Shown here: piece by piece, positions 44,738 through 53,749 of the stretch | Layout: each line of letters starts with the position of its first letter | Position numbering within the stretch: the first letter of the stretch is position 1 | From: Photobacterium obscurum | GTDB lineage: Bacteria; Pseudomonadota; Gammaproteobacteria; Enterobacterales; Vibrionaceae | DNA length: 64,000 bases | Assembly: GCF_026191635.1 (NCBI RefSeq) | Contig: NZ_JAKRRW010000021.1 | Span: 1-64,000 of the forward strand | Reading direction: 5' to 3' | Position numbers and translations under genes: made by a program | The notes under the pieces: model-generated | The model's input: only the letters and a program-made list of their open reading frames with translations | Told to the model about the DNA's origin: nothing | Databases searched by the model: none

Positions 44738-46924
44738 ATGGATACGGTTAATACTAAATTCAAGTGGTCCGAAGCCACTGGTGAAGCTAAGTATATTGCC
44801 GACCGCCATTACGAGGGACTATTAGAAGGGCGGTTCTACCGCTCTTCTTGCCCCAGAGGCGTAATAAAATCGGTTGAGATCCCGGAATTGCCTGAAGGCT
44901 ACCATTTGTTTGGTGCCGATGATGTTCCGGGACAAAATGTACTGCCAATTGTTGAGATTGATTGGCCAGCATTCGCTGACAAAGAAGTCCGTTACGTAGG
45001 CCAGGTGATCTATTTACTGGTCGGCCCCAATCCCGATGTTATTGAACAATTACTGCAACAAATTAAGGTGGACTACTCACCACTGACGCCCGCTTATACG
45101 ATTGAGCAATCGAAAGCACTCATCGATGGCGCCATTCATTCAACAGACAATGTACTTGATACCCATGCGTTGACTAAAGGTGATATCGACGAGGGTTTTG
45201 CACAAGCTGTTACGATTATTGAAGAAACGTGCAGTACGGGTTATCAGGAGCATATCTATCTCGAAACTCAGGGGTGCGTTGGCTACCCCAAAGATGGCAA
45301 AGTTGTCATTGAAGGATCGATGCAATGTCCTTTCTATGTTCATCACTGTATGGCCGTAGTCCTCGGTCATGACCATGTTCGCGCGATTCAATGCCCGACC
45401 GGTGGTGGTTTTGGTGGTAAGGAAGACTATCCGGATGTACTGGCAGGCCCATTGGCGGTTGCGGTCAATAAACTTCAGCAGCCTATTCGGATTGTGCTGG
45501 AACGCAGCGAAGATATTGCCTTTACCTCGAAACGCCATCCGGTCGAGTTCCACTATAAAACCGGGATCGATGCTGATGGCAATATTGTCGCGATGGACGT
45601 GAAGTTCGACGTAAATTCCGGTGCCTACCTGAGTCTGTCAGGCATAGTATTGCAGCGGTCGATCACTACGGTCACCAACGTCTACGATATTCCAAACGTT
45701 CGTGTTGAAGGTCATGCCTGGACCACCAATACGGTACCGACTGGCGCGTTCCGTGGCTTTGGTTCCCCGCAAACCTGTTTCTGCATGGAAACTCACATCA
45801 ACCATGTGGCAAAACAGTTAGGACAAGACCCAGCCGCTTTCAAACAACGTCACTTCCTGAAGGCGGATTCCACTACCATGACCGGTGCCAAGATCTTTGG
45901 TGATCTGGTGCTTGATCAGATGTATGAACGCATTCTGGAGATGTCGGATTATCACACCAAAACTGCGCTCTATGCCTTTCAGCCCGAACAGCACGAGAAT
46001 TGTCTCGGCAGTGGCAAGCGAAAAGGCATTGGCCTAGCAGTCTTCCAGCATGGCTGCGGTTTTGCCGGCGATCTGGAAGATACTCTGGTACGCGCGAAGG
46101 TGCGACTCATTAAACTAGAAAATGATGACGTACAAATCTTGGCCTCGAACACCGATATTGGCCAGGGGCTTAGCCTGACATTCCGCAAAATTGTCGCCGA
46201 AACGCTCAATAAACCATTAGAGACGATCCACTTGGCAGTGCCGGATACCGGTATTGTGCCGGATTCCGGTCCGACTGTAGCCTCGCGTTCTATCCTGATT
46301 GTCGGCTACTTGCTGGAGAAAGCAGCACAAAAACTGCAGCTGAACTGGCTGGAAGGTGAGAAGCAGGAAATCGAGGAAGTGTATCGCAAGCCTGATTATC
46401 ACGTCTGGGACCAGAATACCTATCAGGGCAACGCCTATCAGGCGACTAGCTACGGCATGAACGTGGTGGAAGTCGAAGTCGATATGGCGACCGGTGAAAC
46501 AGATATCATCGGTGCATGGGCGATGTATGATATTGGCCGGGCGATTGATGAAAAAGTCTTCAGGGGGCAGATCGACGGTGGTTTGGTGCAGGCTCTTGGC
46601 TACGGGAGTTGCGAGAAAATGGAGCTGAACCAAGATGGGGTATTTGCTCAGAAAACCATGGCCGATTACGTGATCCCGACGGCACTTGATGTTCCGACCA
46701 TTGAAAGTGGGCTGGTTGATAATCCATACCCGTTTGGGCCAAACGGTGCCAAGGGGGGCGGTGAACTGACTCACAATGGAGGGGCTGCCGCGTTTGCCGC
46801 TGCAGTAGAAGCGGCGATTGGCAAGCCATTGTCCTCGATCCCGGTTACGCCGGAGAAAGTCTGTCAGGCACTGTATGCGTCTGATCAGTCGGCAGGAAAA
46901 GTAGCTAGAGGTAAGGCGCAATGA
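44738..46924 (+). CDS. Molybdenum-binding subunit of a second xanthine-dehydrogenase-type hydroxylase
   Basis: A 728-residue Mo subunit. WSEATGEAKYIAD opens the first domain; GGGFGGKEDYPDVLA and FRGFGSPQTCF are cofactor-contact motifs; the catalytic Glu is in GAKGGGELTH. It shares the family with the fused protein at 28408 but differs in length and in these loops, so the two probably have different purine substrates. It is encoded 14 bases after ssnA and overlaps the 2Fe-2S gene by four bases (ATGA). One of the two is likely a purine/hypoxanthine hydroxylase and the other a xanthine dehydrogenase, but the sequence does not tell which. Confidence 0.92.
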   Translation: MDTVNTKFKWSEATGEAKYIADRHYEGLLEGRFYRSSCPRGVIKSVEIPELPEGYHLFGADDVPGQNVLPIVEIDWPAFADKEVRYVGQVIYLLVGPNPDVIEQLLQQIKVDYSPLTPAYTIEQSKALIDGAIHSTDNVLDTHALTKGDIDEGFAQAVTIIEETCSTGYQEHIYLETQGCVGYPKDGKVVIEGSMQCPFYVHHCMAVVLGHDHVRAIQCPTGGGFGGKEDYPDVLAGPLAVAVNKLQQPIRIVLERSEDIAFTSKRHPVEFHYKTGIDADGNIVAMDVKFDVNSGAYLSLSGIVLQRSITTVTNVYDIPNVRVEGHAWTTNTVPTGAFRGFGSPQTCFCMETHINHVAKQLGQDPAAFKQRHFLKADSTTMTGAKIFGDLVLDQMYERILEMSDYHTKTALYAFQPEQHENCLGSGKRKGIGLAVFQHGCGFAGDLEDTLVRAKVRLIKLENDDVQILASNTDIGQGLSLTFRKIVAETLNKPLETIHLAVPDTGIVPDSGPTVASRSILIVGYLLEKAAQKLQLNWLEGEKQEIEEVYRKPDYHVWDQNTYQGNAYQATSYGMNVVEVEVDMATGETDIIGAWAMYDIGRAIDEKVFRGQIDGGLVQALGYGSCEKMELNQDGVFAQKTMADYVIPTALDVPTIESGLVDNPYPFGPNGAKGGGELTHNGGAAAFAAAVEAAIGKPLSSIPVTPEKVCQALYASDQSAGKVARGKAQ

Positions 46925-47391
46925 ATATCGAGTTCTATCTAAATAACCAGCTTATCACGGTAGATGTCGACCCAATGCAGTCATTATTGAATACATTGCG
47001 CGGCAATCTAAAACAGACAGCTACCAAAGAGGGATGTGGCGAAGGAGAGTGCGGAGCCTGCTCGATCTTGTTCAACGGCAAGCTGGTCAACGCCTGTATG
47101 ATGCCGATTGCTCAGGCTCAGGGCGCCGAGCTCATGACTCTGGAAGGCTTGCGTCAGACCGAAAAGGGTCAGTGTGTGATTGATGCCTTGCTTGAGGCAA
47201 AAGGGGTTCAGTGCGGTTTCTGTACTCCCGGTATGGTGTTGGCGCTTTATGCCTTGCTTGAGGCAAATGCCAATCCGAGCGAACAGGAAATTCGTACTGC
47301 TATTTCAGGCAACCTGTGTCGTTGTACCGGCTATGGCATGATCATCGATGCGGCCAAGATTGCTGCCACCAAAGGAGAAGGGTTATGGTAA
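46921..47391 (+). CDS. 2Fe-2S subunit of the second hydroxylase
   Basis: A 156-residue iron-sulfur subunit with complete cysteine sets GCGEGECGAC...C and CGFCTPG...CRCTGY. It transfers electrons from the Mo subunit to the FAD subunit. Overlaps at both ends (ATGA with the Mo gene, seven bases with the FAD gene) show a translationally coupled three-subunit operon in the order Mo, FeS, FAD. Confidence 0.93.
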   Translation: MNIEFYLNNQLITVDVDPMQSLLNTLRGNLKQTATKEGCGEGECGACSILFNGKLVNACMMPIAQAQGAELMTLEGLRQTEKGQCVIDALLEAKGVQCGFCTPGMVLALYALLEANANPSEQEIRTAISGNLCRCTGYGMIIDAAKIAATKGEGLW

Positions 47392-48284
47392 CTGTCTATC
47401 GTCCTGAGACCTTGGAGCAAGCACTCGATAAACTGGCGGTTGGTGATCATACCCTGTTTTCCGGCGGCACAGATCTGATGGTCAGGCACAGTGTTCGCCC
47501 GGGGATGAGCCCGAGCTTTTGCCGTGACGTGGTGTTTGTCGATGCGATTGATGAGCTGAAACATATAACCCAGGCCAGCCTTGAGCCAGATCGAGATGGT
47601 GGCGTTGATTCAGGGATATTCATAGGTGCCGGAGTCACATTGAGTGAGATTGAGTGCCATCCGTTAATCCCCGATGTTTTGCGTCAAAGTGTGGCGAAAA
47701 TTGCTGCGCCGGCATTGCGAAACCGAGCAACAATGGCTGGCAATATCTGTAATGCCTCTCCTGCTGCCGATTCATTGCCCGCGTTGTATCTGCTTGATGC
47801 CCGTGTGGTGTTGTCATCAGTGCAAGGGCAACGCGAAATGGCCTTGGAAGATTTCGTTCTGGCTCCGGGGCTAACCCAGCTCAGACAAGGTGAGATGCTG
47901 ACTCATGTTGTGATACCACAGTCGGATTTGCCGATCACCTTTTATCATAAGGTTGGTACCCGCGCAGCCAATGCACTAACAAAGTTGTCGGTAGCTGGTT
48001 TGGCAAAGGTCAAAAAAGGCCGAACCGGCAAAGGTAAGCTAGTAGATTGGCGGGTTGCGTTTGGGGCTGTAGGACCGACGGTTGTCCGTAGTCGTGAGCT
48101 GGAATCGCTTCTGATTGGGCAACCGACCGAAAAATTAGCAAAGCCACGGTTTGTTAATGAAGTAGTGGGTATGTACAGCGAGATCATTCGTCCTATTGAT
48201 GACCAGCGATCAACTGCCGAATATCGTCATCAGGCATCCCTCAATCTATTACAACGTTGGTTGTCTCAACTCAGCGTTCAATAG
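47385..48284 (+). CDS. FAD-binding subunit of the second hydroxylase
   Basis: From the ATG at 47385 (AGGAG seven bases before) the protein has 299 residues; an upstream in-frame start at 47316 would run far into the 2Fe-2S gene and is rejected. FAD-binding motifs are TLFSGGTDLMVRH and LRNRATMAGNICNASPAADS, typical of the CoxM/XdhB family, with a normal C-terminal domain. It passes electrons to NAD or another acceptor. Last gene of the ygfK operon; a terminator lies 70 bases downstream. Confidence 0.92.
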   Translation: MVTVYRPETLEQALDKLAVGDHTLFSGGTDLMVRHSVRPGMSPSFCRDVVFVDAIDELKHITQASLEPDRDGGVDSGIFIGAGVTLSEIECHPLIPDVLRQSVAKIAAPALRNRATMAGNICNASPAADSLPALYLLDARVVLSSVQGQREMALEDFVLAPGLTQLRQGEMLTHVVIPQSDLPITFYHKVGTRAANALTKLSVAGLAKVKKGRTGKGKLVDWRVAFGAVGPTVVRSRELESLLIGQPTEKLAKPRFVNEVVGMYSEIIRPIDDQRSTAEYRHQASLNLLQRWLSQLSVQ

Positions 48285-48287
48285 TGT

Positions 48288-48320
48288 TATACCCAAGTAG
48301 CTTGAAGTTACTTGGGTATA
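48288..48320. repeat. TATACCCAAGTA inverted repeat
   Basis: TATACCCAAGTA and TACTTGGGTATA form a 12-bp stem with loop GCTTGAAGT. I know similar sequences as dispersed intergenic repeats in Vibrionaceae. A shorter related hairpin (TACCCA/TGGGTA) lies at 57038-57055. Confidence 0.6.
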
Positions 48321-48353
48321 TTCCATCCTCTTTTTTATTTTCTTTCATGTTTC

Positions 48354-48377
48354 AGGGGGCGATGGCCCCTTTTTTTT
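48354..48377 (+). terminator. Rho-independent terminator of the ygfK operon
   Basis: AGGGG, seven-base loop, CCCCT, then eight T's. The stem is short but the T-run is strong. Confidence 0.75.
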
Positions 48378-48408
48378 GTTTTTGATTGTAGTCATTCAGG
48401 AAGCTTGT

Positions 48409-49674
48409 TTATAAACTTTCAAAAGTCGGCACCCATCCACCCGGAGGGTGCAAATCGAGGCGTTCTTTGCGGCTAGAGGCGCGCCCGGAGATCAGGAAGC
48501 GTCTCCCTTTATAGGCCCAAACCCGTAAATCGCTCCACAGAGGGTGGTTAGTCTCCGGCAATAGCTGCGATTTCTCGGCAATCTGTTGAGCAATATACGG
48601 ATGTCCTTTTGCCAGTAGTCGTTGCAATCGATGTTTTCCGATTTCATGGCTGTTGAGTACCCCAAGGCTGGCATGACCATGGGTGGGCTTAAAAACAAAA
48701 TCGGCTTTTTGTTCTGCGAGTTGGCTCAGGTTTGCTTCAGTCAGCAGGTAGGTTGCAGGAACATGGCTGCTTAGCATTGCCCGTTCGTTTTTCTTAATTC
48801 CGAGTTCATTATCCCAATCTGGCCGTGACAGATATTCCAGTAGTCGCTTGTCGCTTTTTGTTGCGTAGCTGAAAGGGTTGGGGGCGACATACACACTGCC
48901 ACTTTTATAAGCCTGGTTTAATGGTGTAAAAATGGCATCCTGCCACAGAAAGTCGGTAGAGCGGTTGATGATGAATGCCACTGGTTTTCCTGCCGTCTGT
49001 TCTCCTGAACCTTCAAGCAACAGCAGTTGCCTGCCGTCCCAGTAGAGTGACTCAGGGGAATCAATGGCAGTATGCCATCCTTGCCCTTGGGCTATCTTAG
49101 CTAATAGCTGGTGTTCGTGACGGAATCTCCCTGTTTGCAAGGACTCACTATCATCGAGGATCAATAGCAAGCCATCGGGCTGTTGGCCGAAAAAGGCATG
49201 GCTTTCGGCGGCTATCATTGTTTGTATCTGGCTGCAGAGTTGCGCGTAACAAAGGGGAGGCTTGACGCTATCATTTGCCTCTGTTGCTGATGCTTCCGTT
49301 GTTTTAGACAAAAATAGGTCGTAATACACCTGGTTGATAAGACCCGCGAAGAGGAAACCTGAGCCGTTGTCATTGAATTCGATCAGTTGCCACTGGTGGG
49401 GATGTTCTGGCGGCAGATGTATATCCCAGGCACTAAAAAAACAGGTTTCGCAATGATGTATCTGGGCAACCTCCGGTGTTTCCCTAAGTGCAGTGCTAAG
49501 CCATGCCGTGCGGCTTGTTACCTGCTCAAATATTTCAATAAACTGGTCTATCTCATGCAAAACGTCACCGGGTATGGTCTGGTGCATAGGAATGGTCGAG
49601 AAATCGGATGGTATTCCCGATGAAAGGAGATGCTGCTGTAACTGTTCTGCTTGTTTAACCATCCCGATATCCAT
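48409..49674 (-). CDS. ATP-grasp-like protein of unknown function
   Basis: I cannot name this 421-residue protein. The C-terminal third looks like an ATP-grasp nucleotide site: DFVFKPTHGHASLGVL (Lys and Gly-rich loop), IAQQIAEKSQLL, then LRVWAYKGRRFLISGRASSR. The middle has WQLIEFNDNGSGF, which could supply metal-binding acid and amide side chains. The general layout recalls glutathionylspermidine-synthase-type or other peptide-bond-forming ligases. It lies alone on the minus strand between the second hydroxylase operon and ygfM-xdhD, sharing the regulatory gap 49675-50072 with ygfM. It may ligate a pathway product or intermediate, or be unrelated. Confidence 0.65.
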   Translation of the reverse strand: MDIGMVKQAEQLQQHLLSSGIPSDFSTIPMHQTIPGDVLHEIDQFIEIFEQVTSRTAWLSTALRETPEVAQIHHCETCFFSAWDIHLPPEHPHQWQLIEFNDNGSGFLFAGLINQVYYDLFLSKTTEASATEANDSVKPPLCYAQLCSQIQTMIAAESHAFFGQQPDGLLLILDDSESLQTGRFRHEHQLLAKIAQGQGWHTAIDSPESLYWDGRQLLLLEGSGEQTAGKPVAFIINRSTDFLWQDAIFTPLNQAYKSGSVYVAPNPFSYATKSDKRLLEYLSRPDWDNELGIKKNERAMLSSHVPATYLLTEANLSQLAEQKADFVFKPTHGHASLGVLNSHEIGKHRLQRLLAKGHPYIAQQIAEKSQLLPETNHPLWSDLRVWAYKGRRFLISGRASSRKERLDLHPPGGWVPTFESL

Positions 49675-49764
49675 CAGAAGTTCGGTTGCGATACCGATTG
49701 CTTGTTAGAAGTCTAGCAGTCTGTAGTGTGTACTTTAAGTTCGCTTGTCTCTCATCGCTATCAA

Positions 49765-49777
49765 TATCAATTTGATA
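49765..49777. promoter_or_regulatory. TATCA-N3-TGATA palindrome, ygfM site
   Basis: TATCA-ATT-TGATA, exact match to those at 33237 and 39784. A near-copy TATTA-ATT-TGATA lies at 49785-49797, and a half-site GCTATCA just before. About 182 bp separate it from the -24 GG at 49959. Confidence 0.7.
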
Positions 49778-49958
49778 GTGGACGTATTAATTTGATAGAT
49801 AACAGGCGCGGAGTGAGAAGCGATCTTATTTAGGCATTGGGCTCTCGTTATATTCCTTTCTTGAATCAAAGTGATCACATTGATTTAGTTCTCATTTCTG
49901 GTCTGATTTCTGACCGCGCTCACGAAACTCATTTCTTATCCGAGGGATTAAGAAGTTT

Positions 49959-49972
49959 GGCTTAATAGTTGC
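49959..49972 (+). promoter_or_regulatory. Sigma54 promoter of ygfM-xdhD
   Basis: TTTGGCTTAATAGTTGCCT has GG, ten bases, GC, with TTGGC and TTGC elements. The predicted start is near 49984, giving a leader of about 89 bases. Together with the site at 49765 it repeats the ygfK arrangement almost to the base. Confidence 0.8.
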
Positions 49973-50072
49973 CTTTTTAGTGCTTAAGAAATTCAAAAAA
50001 CTTCATTACCTCTGTTTTCTTAAAGAGATGCATGAACCGAAATATAAGTAGAATTCTAAAAAGGTAAGAAAA

Positions 50073-50867
50073 ATGATTGAACACTACTTGAGACCCGACT
50101 CCACTGCCCAAGCGCTCGAATTGATGCAGCAACATGCTGGCGCTGCTACTTGGTTTGCTGGCGGTTCGAAATTAAATGCTGCACCAACCAAGACGGAAAA
50201 AACGGTAGCAATCTCTCTTGATAACCTTGCTTTCGATAAAATCGAGCAACAAGGCGAGGCCCTGCATATTGGCGCGATGTGCCACATCCAAACTTTGATC
50301 GATAGCGAGTTGGTACCTGTGGCACTAAAACAGGCAGCGGCTTTTATCTATTCACGTCATATTCGTAACCAGGCCACGCTGGGTGGCGAGATTGCGGCCT
50401 TACAATCAGAGGCTCTGTTGGTGCCTAGCCTGATGGCATTGAATGCCTATGTGGTGCTGGCTGATGGCCGTGAGGTAGACGTCGAAGCCTATATCAGTAA
50501 CGATGACCGTGACCTGATTGCCAAAGTGATTATTCCGGATGTGAACCTTACCTGTATTGGATACAACATTGCTCGTTCTGCTGCAGGTCTGGCAGTTGTG
50601 ACGGCTGCAGTATCAATCGACAAAGCTGGAAATAAAATTATTGCCCTCGACGGAGTATCACCGCTTCATAATGGCGCGGCCAGACCTATCCGCTTGCGAG
50701 ATGTCGAGAAGCAAGACTTAAAAGGTGAATTGTTAGAACAAGCGGTTGCTGATGCAGTACATCCTGTGGCCAATATCATCGGTAGCGTTGAATACAAACG
50801 CTATATCGCTGGAGTAGTCGTTACCGATCTACTGGCAGAATGCCAGCACTTGGTTGAGGAGGCGTAA
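50073..50867 (+). CDS. ygfM: YgfM, FAD-subunit homologue paired with XdhD
   Basis: A 264-residue CoxM-type FAD subunit. The usual GGTD of the FAD site reads FAGGSKLNA, and the usual ATxGGNIxNAxPxxD reads IRNQATLGGEIAALQSEA, so several residues that normally surround the flavin are changed, though the GG pairs remain. The E. coli relative, as I recall it, shares these changes, so they are a family trait. It may bind FAD differently or act only as a structural partner. GGTAAG precedes the ATG; xdhD follows after two bases. Confidence 0.9.
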   Translation: MIEHYLRPDSTAQALELMQQHAGAATWFAGGSKLNAAPTKTEKTVAISLDNLAFDKIEQQGEALHIGAMCHIQTLIDSELVPVALKQAAAFIYSRHIRNQATLGGEIAALQSEALLVPSLMALNAYVVLADGREVDVEAYISNDDRDLIAKVIIPDVNLTCIGYNIARSAAGLAVVTAAVSIDKAGNKIIALDGVSPLHNGAARPIRLRDVEKQDLKGELLEQAVADAVHPVANIIGSVEYKRYIAGVVVTDLLAECQHLVEEA

Positions 50868-50869
50868 TC

Positions 50870-53740
50870 ATGACTATCAACTTTACTCTTAATGGTCGTC
50901 CTCAAGCGCTGGAATGCCGTCTTGGTGAAAACGTACAAACATTGTTGCACGGATTGGGTTTGCACTCGGTGCGCAATAGTGATGATGGTTTCGGCTTTGC
51001 CGGCTCTGATGTCATTTTAGTCAATGGTACGTTAAAGAATGCTTCGTTGCTGGTCGCTGCTCAGCTAGAAGGCGCTGAAGTTAAAACGGCTGAATCACTC
51101 GGCGAGTGGAACCAGTTAAGCTTGGTACAGCAGGCGATGATTGATGTCGGTGTGGTTCAGTCAGGCTATAACGATCCGGCGTTGGCTTTGATCCTAACTC
51201 AATTGCTTGAAACGAATCCTCAGCCAAACCGCGAAGAAATTGATGATGCGCTATCGGGGCTATTTAGTCGTGATGCCGGCTATCAGCAGTTTTATGAAGT
51301 GGTTGAGTTGGCGGCAAAGCGTCTGGGCGATCCCGAATATCAGCAGCAGTTTGCGCCCGAGTTCCGCGACGATCTGACCATTGTTGGTAAAAACTGCCCG
51401 AAGATCGATTCGGCAAAAATGGTGCAGGCTAAACCTTGCTATGTTGAAGATAGAATTCCGGCCAATGCCTGCGTGATCAAGATGCTGCGTAGCCCGCATC
51501 CGCATGCTTGGATCAAGCATCTGGATGTCAGCAAGGCTGAAGCACTACCGGGCGTGGTATCGGTGATCACGCACCTAAACTGCCCAGATGTTCCTTATAC
51601 CCCTGGTGGTCAGAGTGCGCCAGAGCCTTCACCGCTAGATCGTCGTATGTTCGGACAGAAGATGCGTCATGTGGGCGATCGTGTTGCTGCGGTTGTTGCT
51701 GAAAGTCCAGAAATTGCTGAGCAGGCACTGAAGCTCATCGAGGTTGAATTCGATGTGCTCAAGCCGGTGATGACTATCGATGAGGCAATGGCCCCTGAAG
51801 CCCCAATCATTCACAACGAGCCAATTGAGTACGGTGTGGGCGCGCCAGAGGATCTGGAAGAGCAAAACCGCGATGCTGACCCTCGCGAAGGTAAACTGAT
51901 AGTTAACTTCCCGATTGGTTGTTTCCCTCGCAAGAATATTGCCGCTAGCGTTCGTGGCCATATCGGTGACTTGAACAAAGGCTTCGAAGAAGCCGATGTG
52001 ATCATCGAGCGTACTTACGAATCTAAACAGGTTCAGCAGCTGCCGGTCGAAACCCATATCTGTTACAGCTATATGGATGGCGAGCGTCTGGTCATGCACG
52101 ATTCTACTCAGGTGCCATGGCACGTCCGTCGTCAGGTGGCGAAAATCTTGGGTGTGAAACAGAACAAGGTTCATATCGTCAAAGAGCGTGTGGGCGGTGG
52201 CTATGGTTCTAAACAGGATATCTTGTTGGAAGATGTCTGTGCCTGGGCAACATGGACAACCGGTCGTCCGGTGTATTTCCATCATACCCGCGAAGAAGAG
52301 TTCATTTCTAACTCTACTCGCCACGTTGCCAAAGTTACTGTGAAGCTGGGCGCGACTAAAGACGGCAAGCTAACGGCAATTGACATGGAGTTCCGTGCCA
52401 ATACCGGCCCTTACGGTAACCACGCACTGACAGTACCGAGCAATGGTCCTGCACTATCTCTGCCGCTATACCCATGTGATAACGTTGATTTCCGAGTAAC
52501 GACATACTATTCCAATATCTGTCCTACTGGGGCATATCAGGGATACGGCGCGCCGAAAGGTAACTTCGCCCTCACTATGGCAATGGCCGAGCTGGCAGAA
52601 GAGTTAGGCATTGATCATCTTGATATGGTTGAGAAGAACCGTGTTGTGGAAGGTCAGGAGCTGAAGATTCTGGCGGCGATTGGTGAAGGTAAAATGCCAA
52701 CCTGTGCACCGAAAGTACATAGTTGTGCCTTGGAGCCTATCTTGCGCGAAGGACGCAAGTTGATTGAGTGGGATTCGCCTAAGACGGCTGAAGGAGACTG
52801 GAAAGTCGGTCGCGGTGTGGCAATCATCCAGCAGAAATCAGGTATCCCTGATATCGACCAGGCCAACTGTAGCATCAAGATGGCTTCTGACGGTACGTTC
52901 ATCATCCACTCAGGTGGTGCTGATATCGGTACAGGTTTAGATACGGTAATTAACAAGCTAGCGGCGGAAGTGCTTTGCTGTCCAATGGACGAAATCACTG
53001 TTCATTCCGGCGATACGGATCATGCGCCATTTGATAAGGGGGCGTATGCTTCCTCGGGTACATGTTTCTCAGGTAATGCAGCCAAGCGTGCAGCAGAAGC
53101 CATGCGTGAGAAAATCCTTAAGTGCGGTGCCGAGATGCTGGAAGAGTCGGTCGAAGATGTCGAAATCGTCGCACCAGGCTTTGTCAAAGGCAAGAAAGGC
53201 CAGGTGAGCTACTTTGATATTGCCCACAAGGCTGAAAGTGGTACCGGTTGGGGGCAGCTGTTGGCATCAGGATGCTTCACAACACCTGAGTTTGCATTCC
53301 CATATGGGGCAAACTTCGCTGAAGTTGCAGTAAATACCCGTACTGGTGAAATCAAGCTGGACAAGTTCCATGCCTTGCTCGACTGTGGTACACCAGTGAA
53401 CCCGGATTTGGCTTTGGGGCAAATTTACGGTGCAAGCATGCGCGCTATCGGTCACAGCTTAACTGAAGAGCTGATGTATGACGAAAACGGTATTCCGCTA
53501 ACCCGCGACCTGAAGAGCTACGGTGCGCCGATGATTGGCGATATCCCTCGCGACTTCAAAGCGGTACTGGTTCCGAGTGATGATCCTGTCGGACCTTATG
53601 GTGCCAAGTCGATTTCTGAAATTGGCGTTAATGGTGCCGCCCCGGCAATTGCCTCGGCAATCCATGATGCCTGCGGGGTCTGGATTCGCGATTGGCACTT
53701 CACACCAGAGAAGGTACTTCGCGGTCTTAATAAGCTCTAA
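50870..53740 (+). CDS. xdhD: XdhD, molybdenum hydroxylase with a cysteine-free ferredoxin-like domain
   Basis: A 956-residue protein, the same length as E. coli XdhD. The Mo domain (about 185-956) is intact: RRMFGQKMRHVGDRVAAV, GGGYGSKQDI, AYQGYGAPKGNF, and the catalytic Glu in GPYGAKSISEIG. The N-terminal ferredoxin-like part (1-150) aligns with normal 2Fe-2S subunits, but every cluster Cys is replaced (for example QSGYNDP for QCGFCTP, and LFSRDAGY for LCRCTGY), leaving only Cys16, which is not at a cluster position. Electron transfer by the standard chain is thus impossible. It may work with YgfK directly or catalyse a non-oxidative or reductive step. GAGGAGG supports the start. Confidence 0.94.
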   Translation: MTINFTLNGRPQALECRLGENVQTLLHGLGLHSVRNSDDGFGFAGSDVILVNGTLKNASLLVAAQLEGAEVKTAESLGEWNQLSLVQQAMIDVGVVQSGYNDPALALILTQLLETNPQPNREEIDDALSGLFSRDAGYQQFYEVVELAAKRLGDPEYQQQFAPEFRDDLTIVGKNCPKIDSAKMVQAKPCYVEDRIPANACVIKMLRSPHPHAWIKHLDVSKAEALPGVVSVITHLNCPDVPYTPGGQSAPEPSPLDRRMFGQKMRHVGDRVAAVVAESPEIAEQALKLIEVEFDVLKPVMTIDEAMAPEAPIIHNEPIEYGVGAPEDLEEQNRDADPREGKLIVNFPIGCFPRKNIAASVRGHIGDLNKGFEEADVIIERTYESKQVQQLPVETHICYSYMDGERLVMHDSTQVPWHVRRQVAKILGVKQNKVHIVKERVGGGYGSKQDILLEDVCAWATWTTGRPVYFHHTREEEFISNSTRHVAKVTVKLGATKDGKLTAIDMEFRANTGPYGNHALTVPSNGPALSLPLYPCDNVDFRVTTYYSNICPTGAYQGYGAPKGNFALTMAMAELAEELGIDHLDMVEKNRVVEGQELKILAAIGEGKMPTCAPKVHSCALEPILREGRKLIEWDSPKTAEGDWKVGRGVAIIQQKSGIPDIDQANCSIKMASDGTFIIHSGGADIGTGLDTVINKLAAEVLCCPMDEITVHSGDTDHAPFDKGAYASSGTCFSGNAAKRAAEAMREKILKCGAEMLEESVEDVEIVAPGFVKGKKGQVSYFDIAHKAESGTGWGQLLASGCFTTPEFAFPYGANFAEVAVNTRTGEIKLDKFHALLDCGTPVNPDLALGQIYGASMRAIGHSLTEELMYDENGIPLTRDLKSYGAPMIGDIPRDFKAVLVPSDDPVGPYGAKSISEIGVNGAAPAIASAIHDACGVWIRDWHFTPEKVLRGLNKL

Positions 53741-53749
53741 GTAATACAT

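Noticed and set aside
47316..47384. Upstream start of the FAD subunit
   Set aside because: It would extend 69 bases into the 2Fe-2S gene with no homology to FAD subunits; the ATG at 47385 has AGGAG at proper distance.
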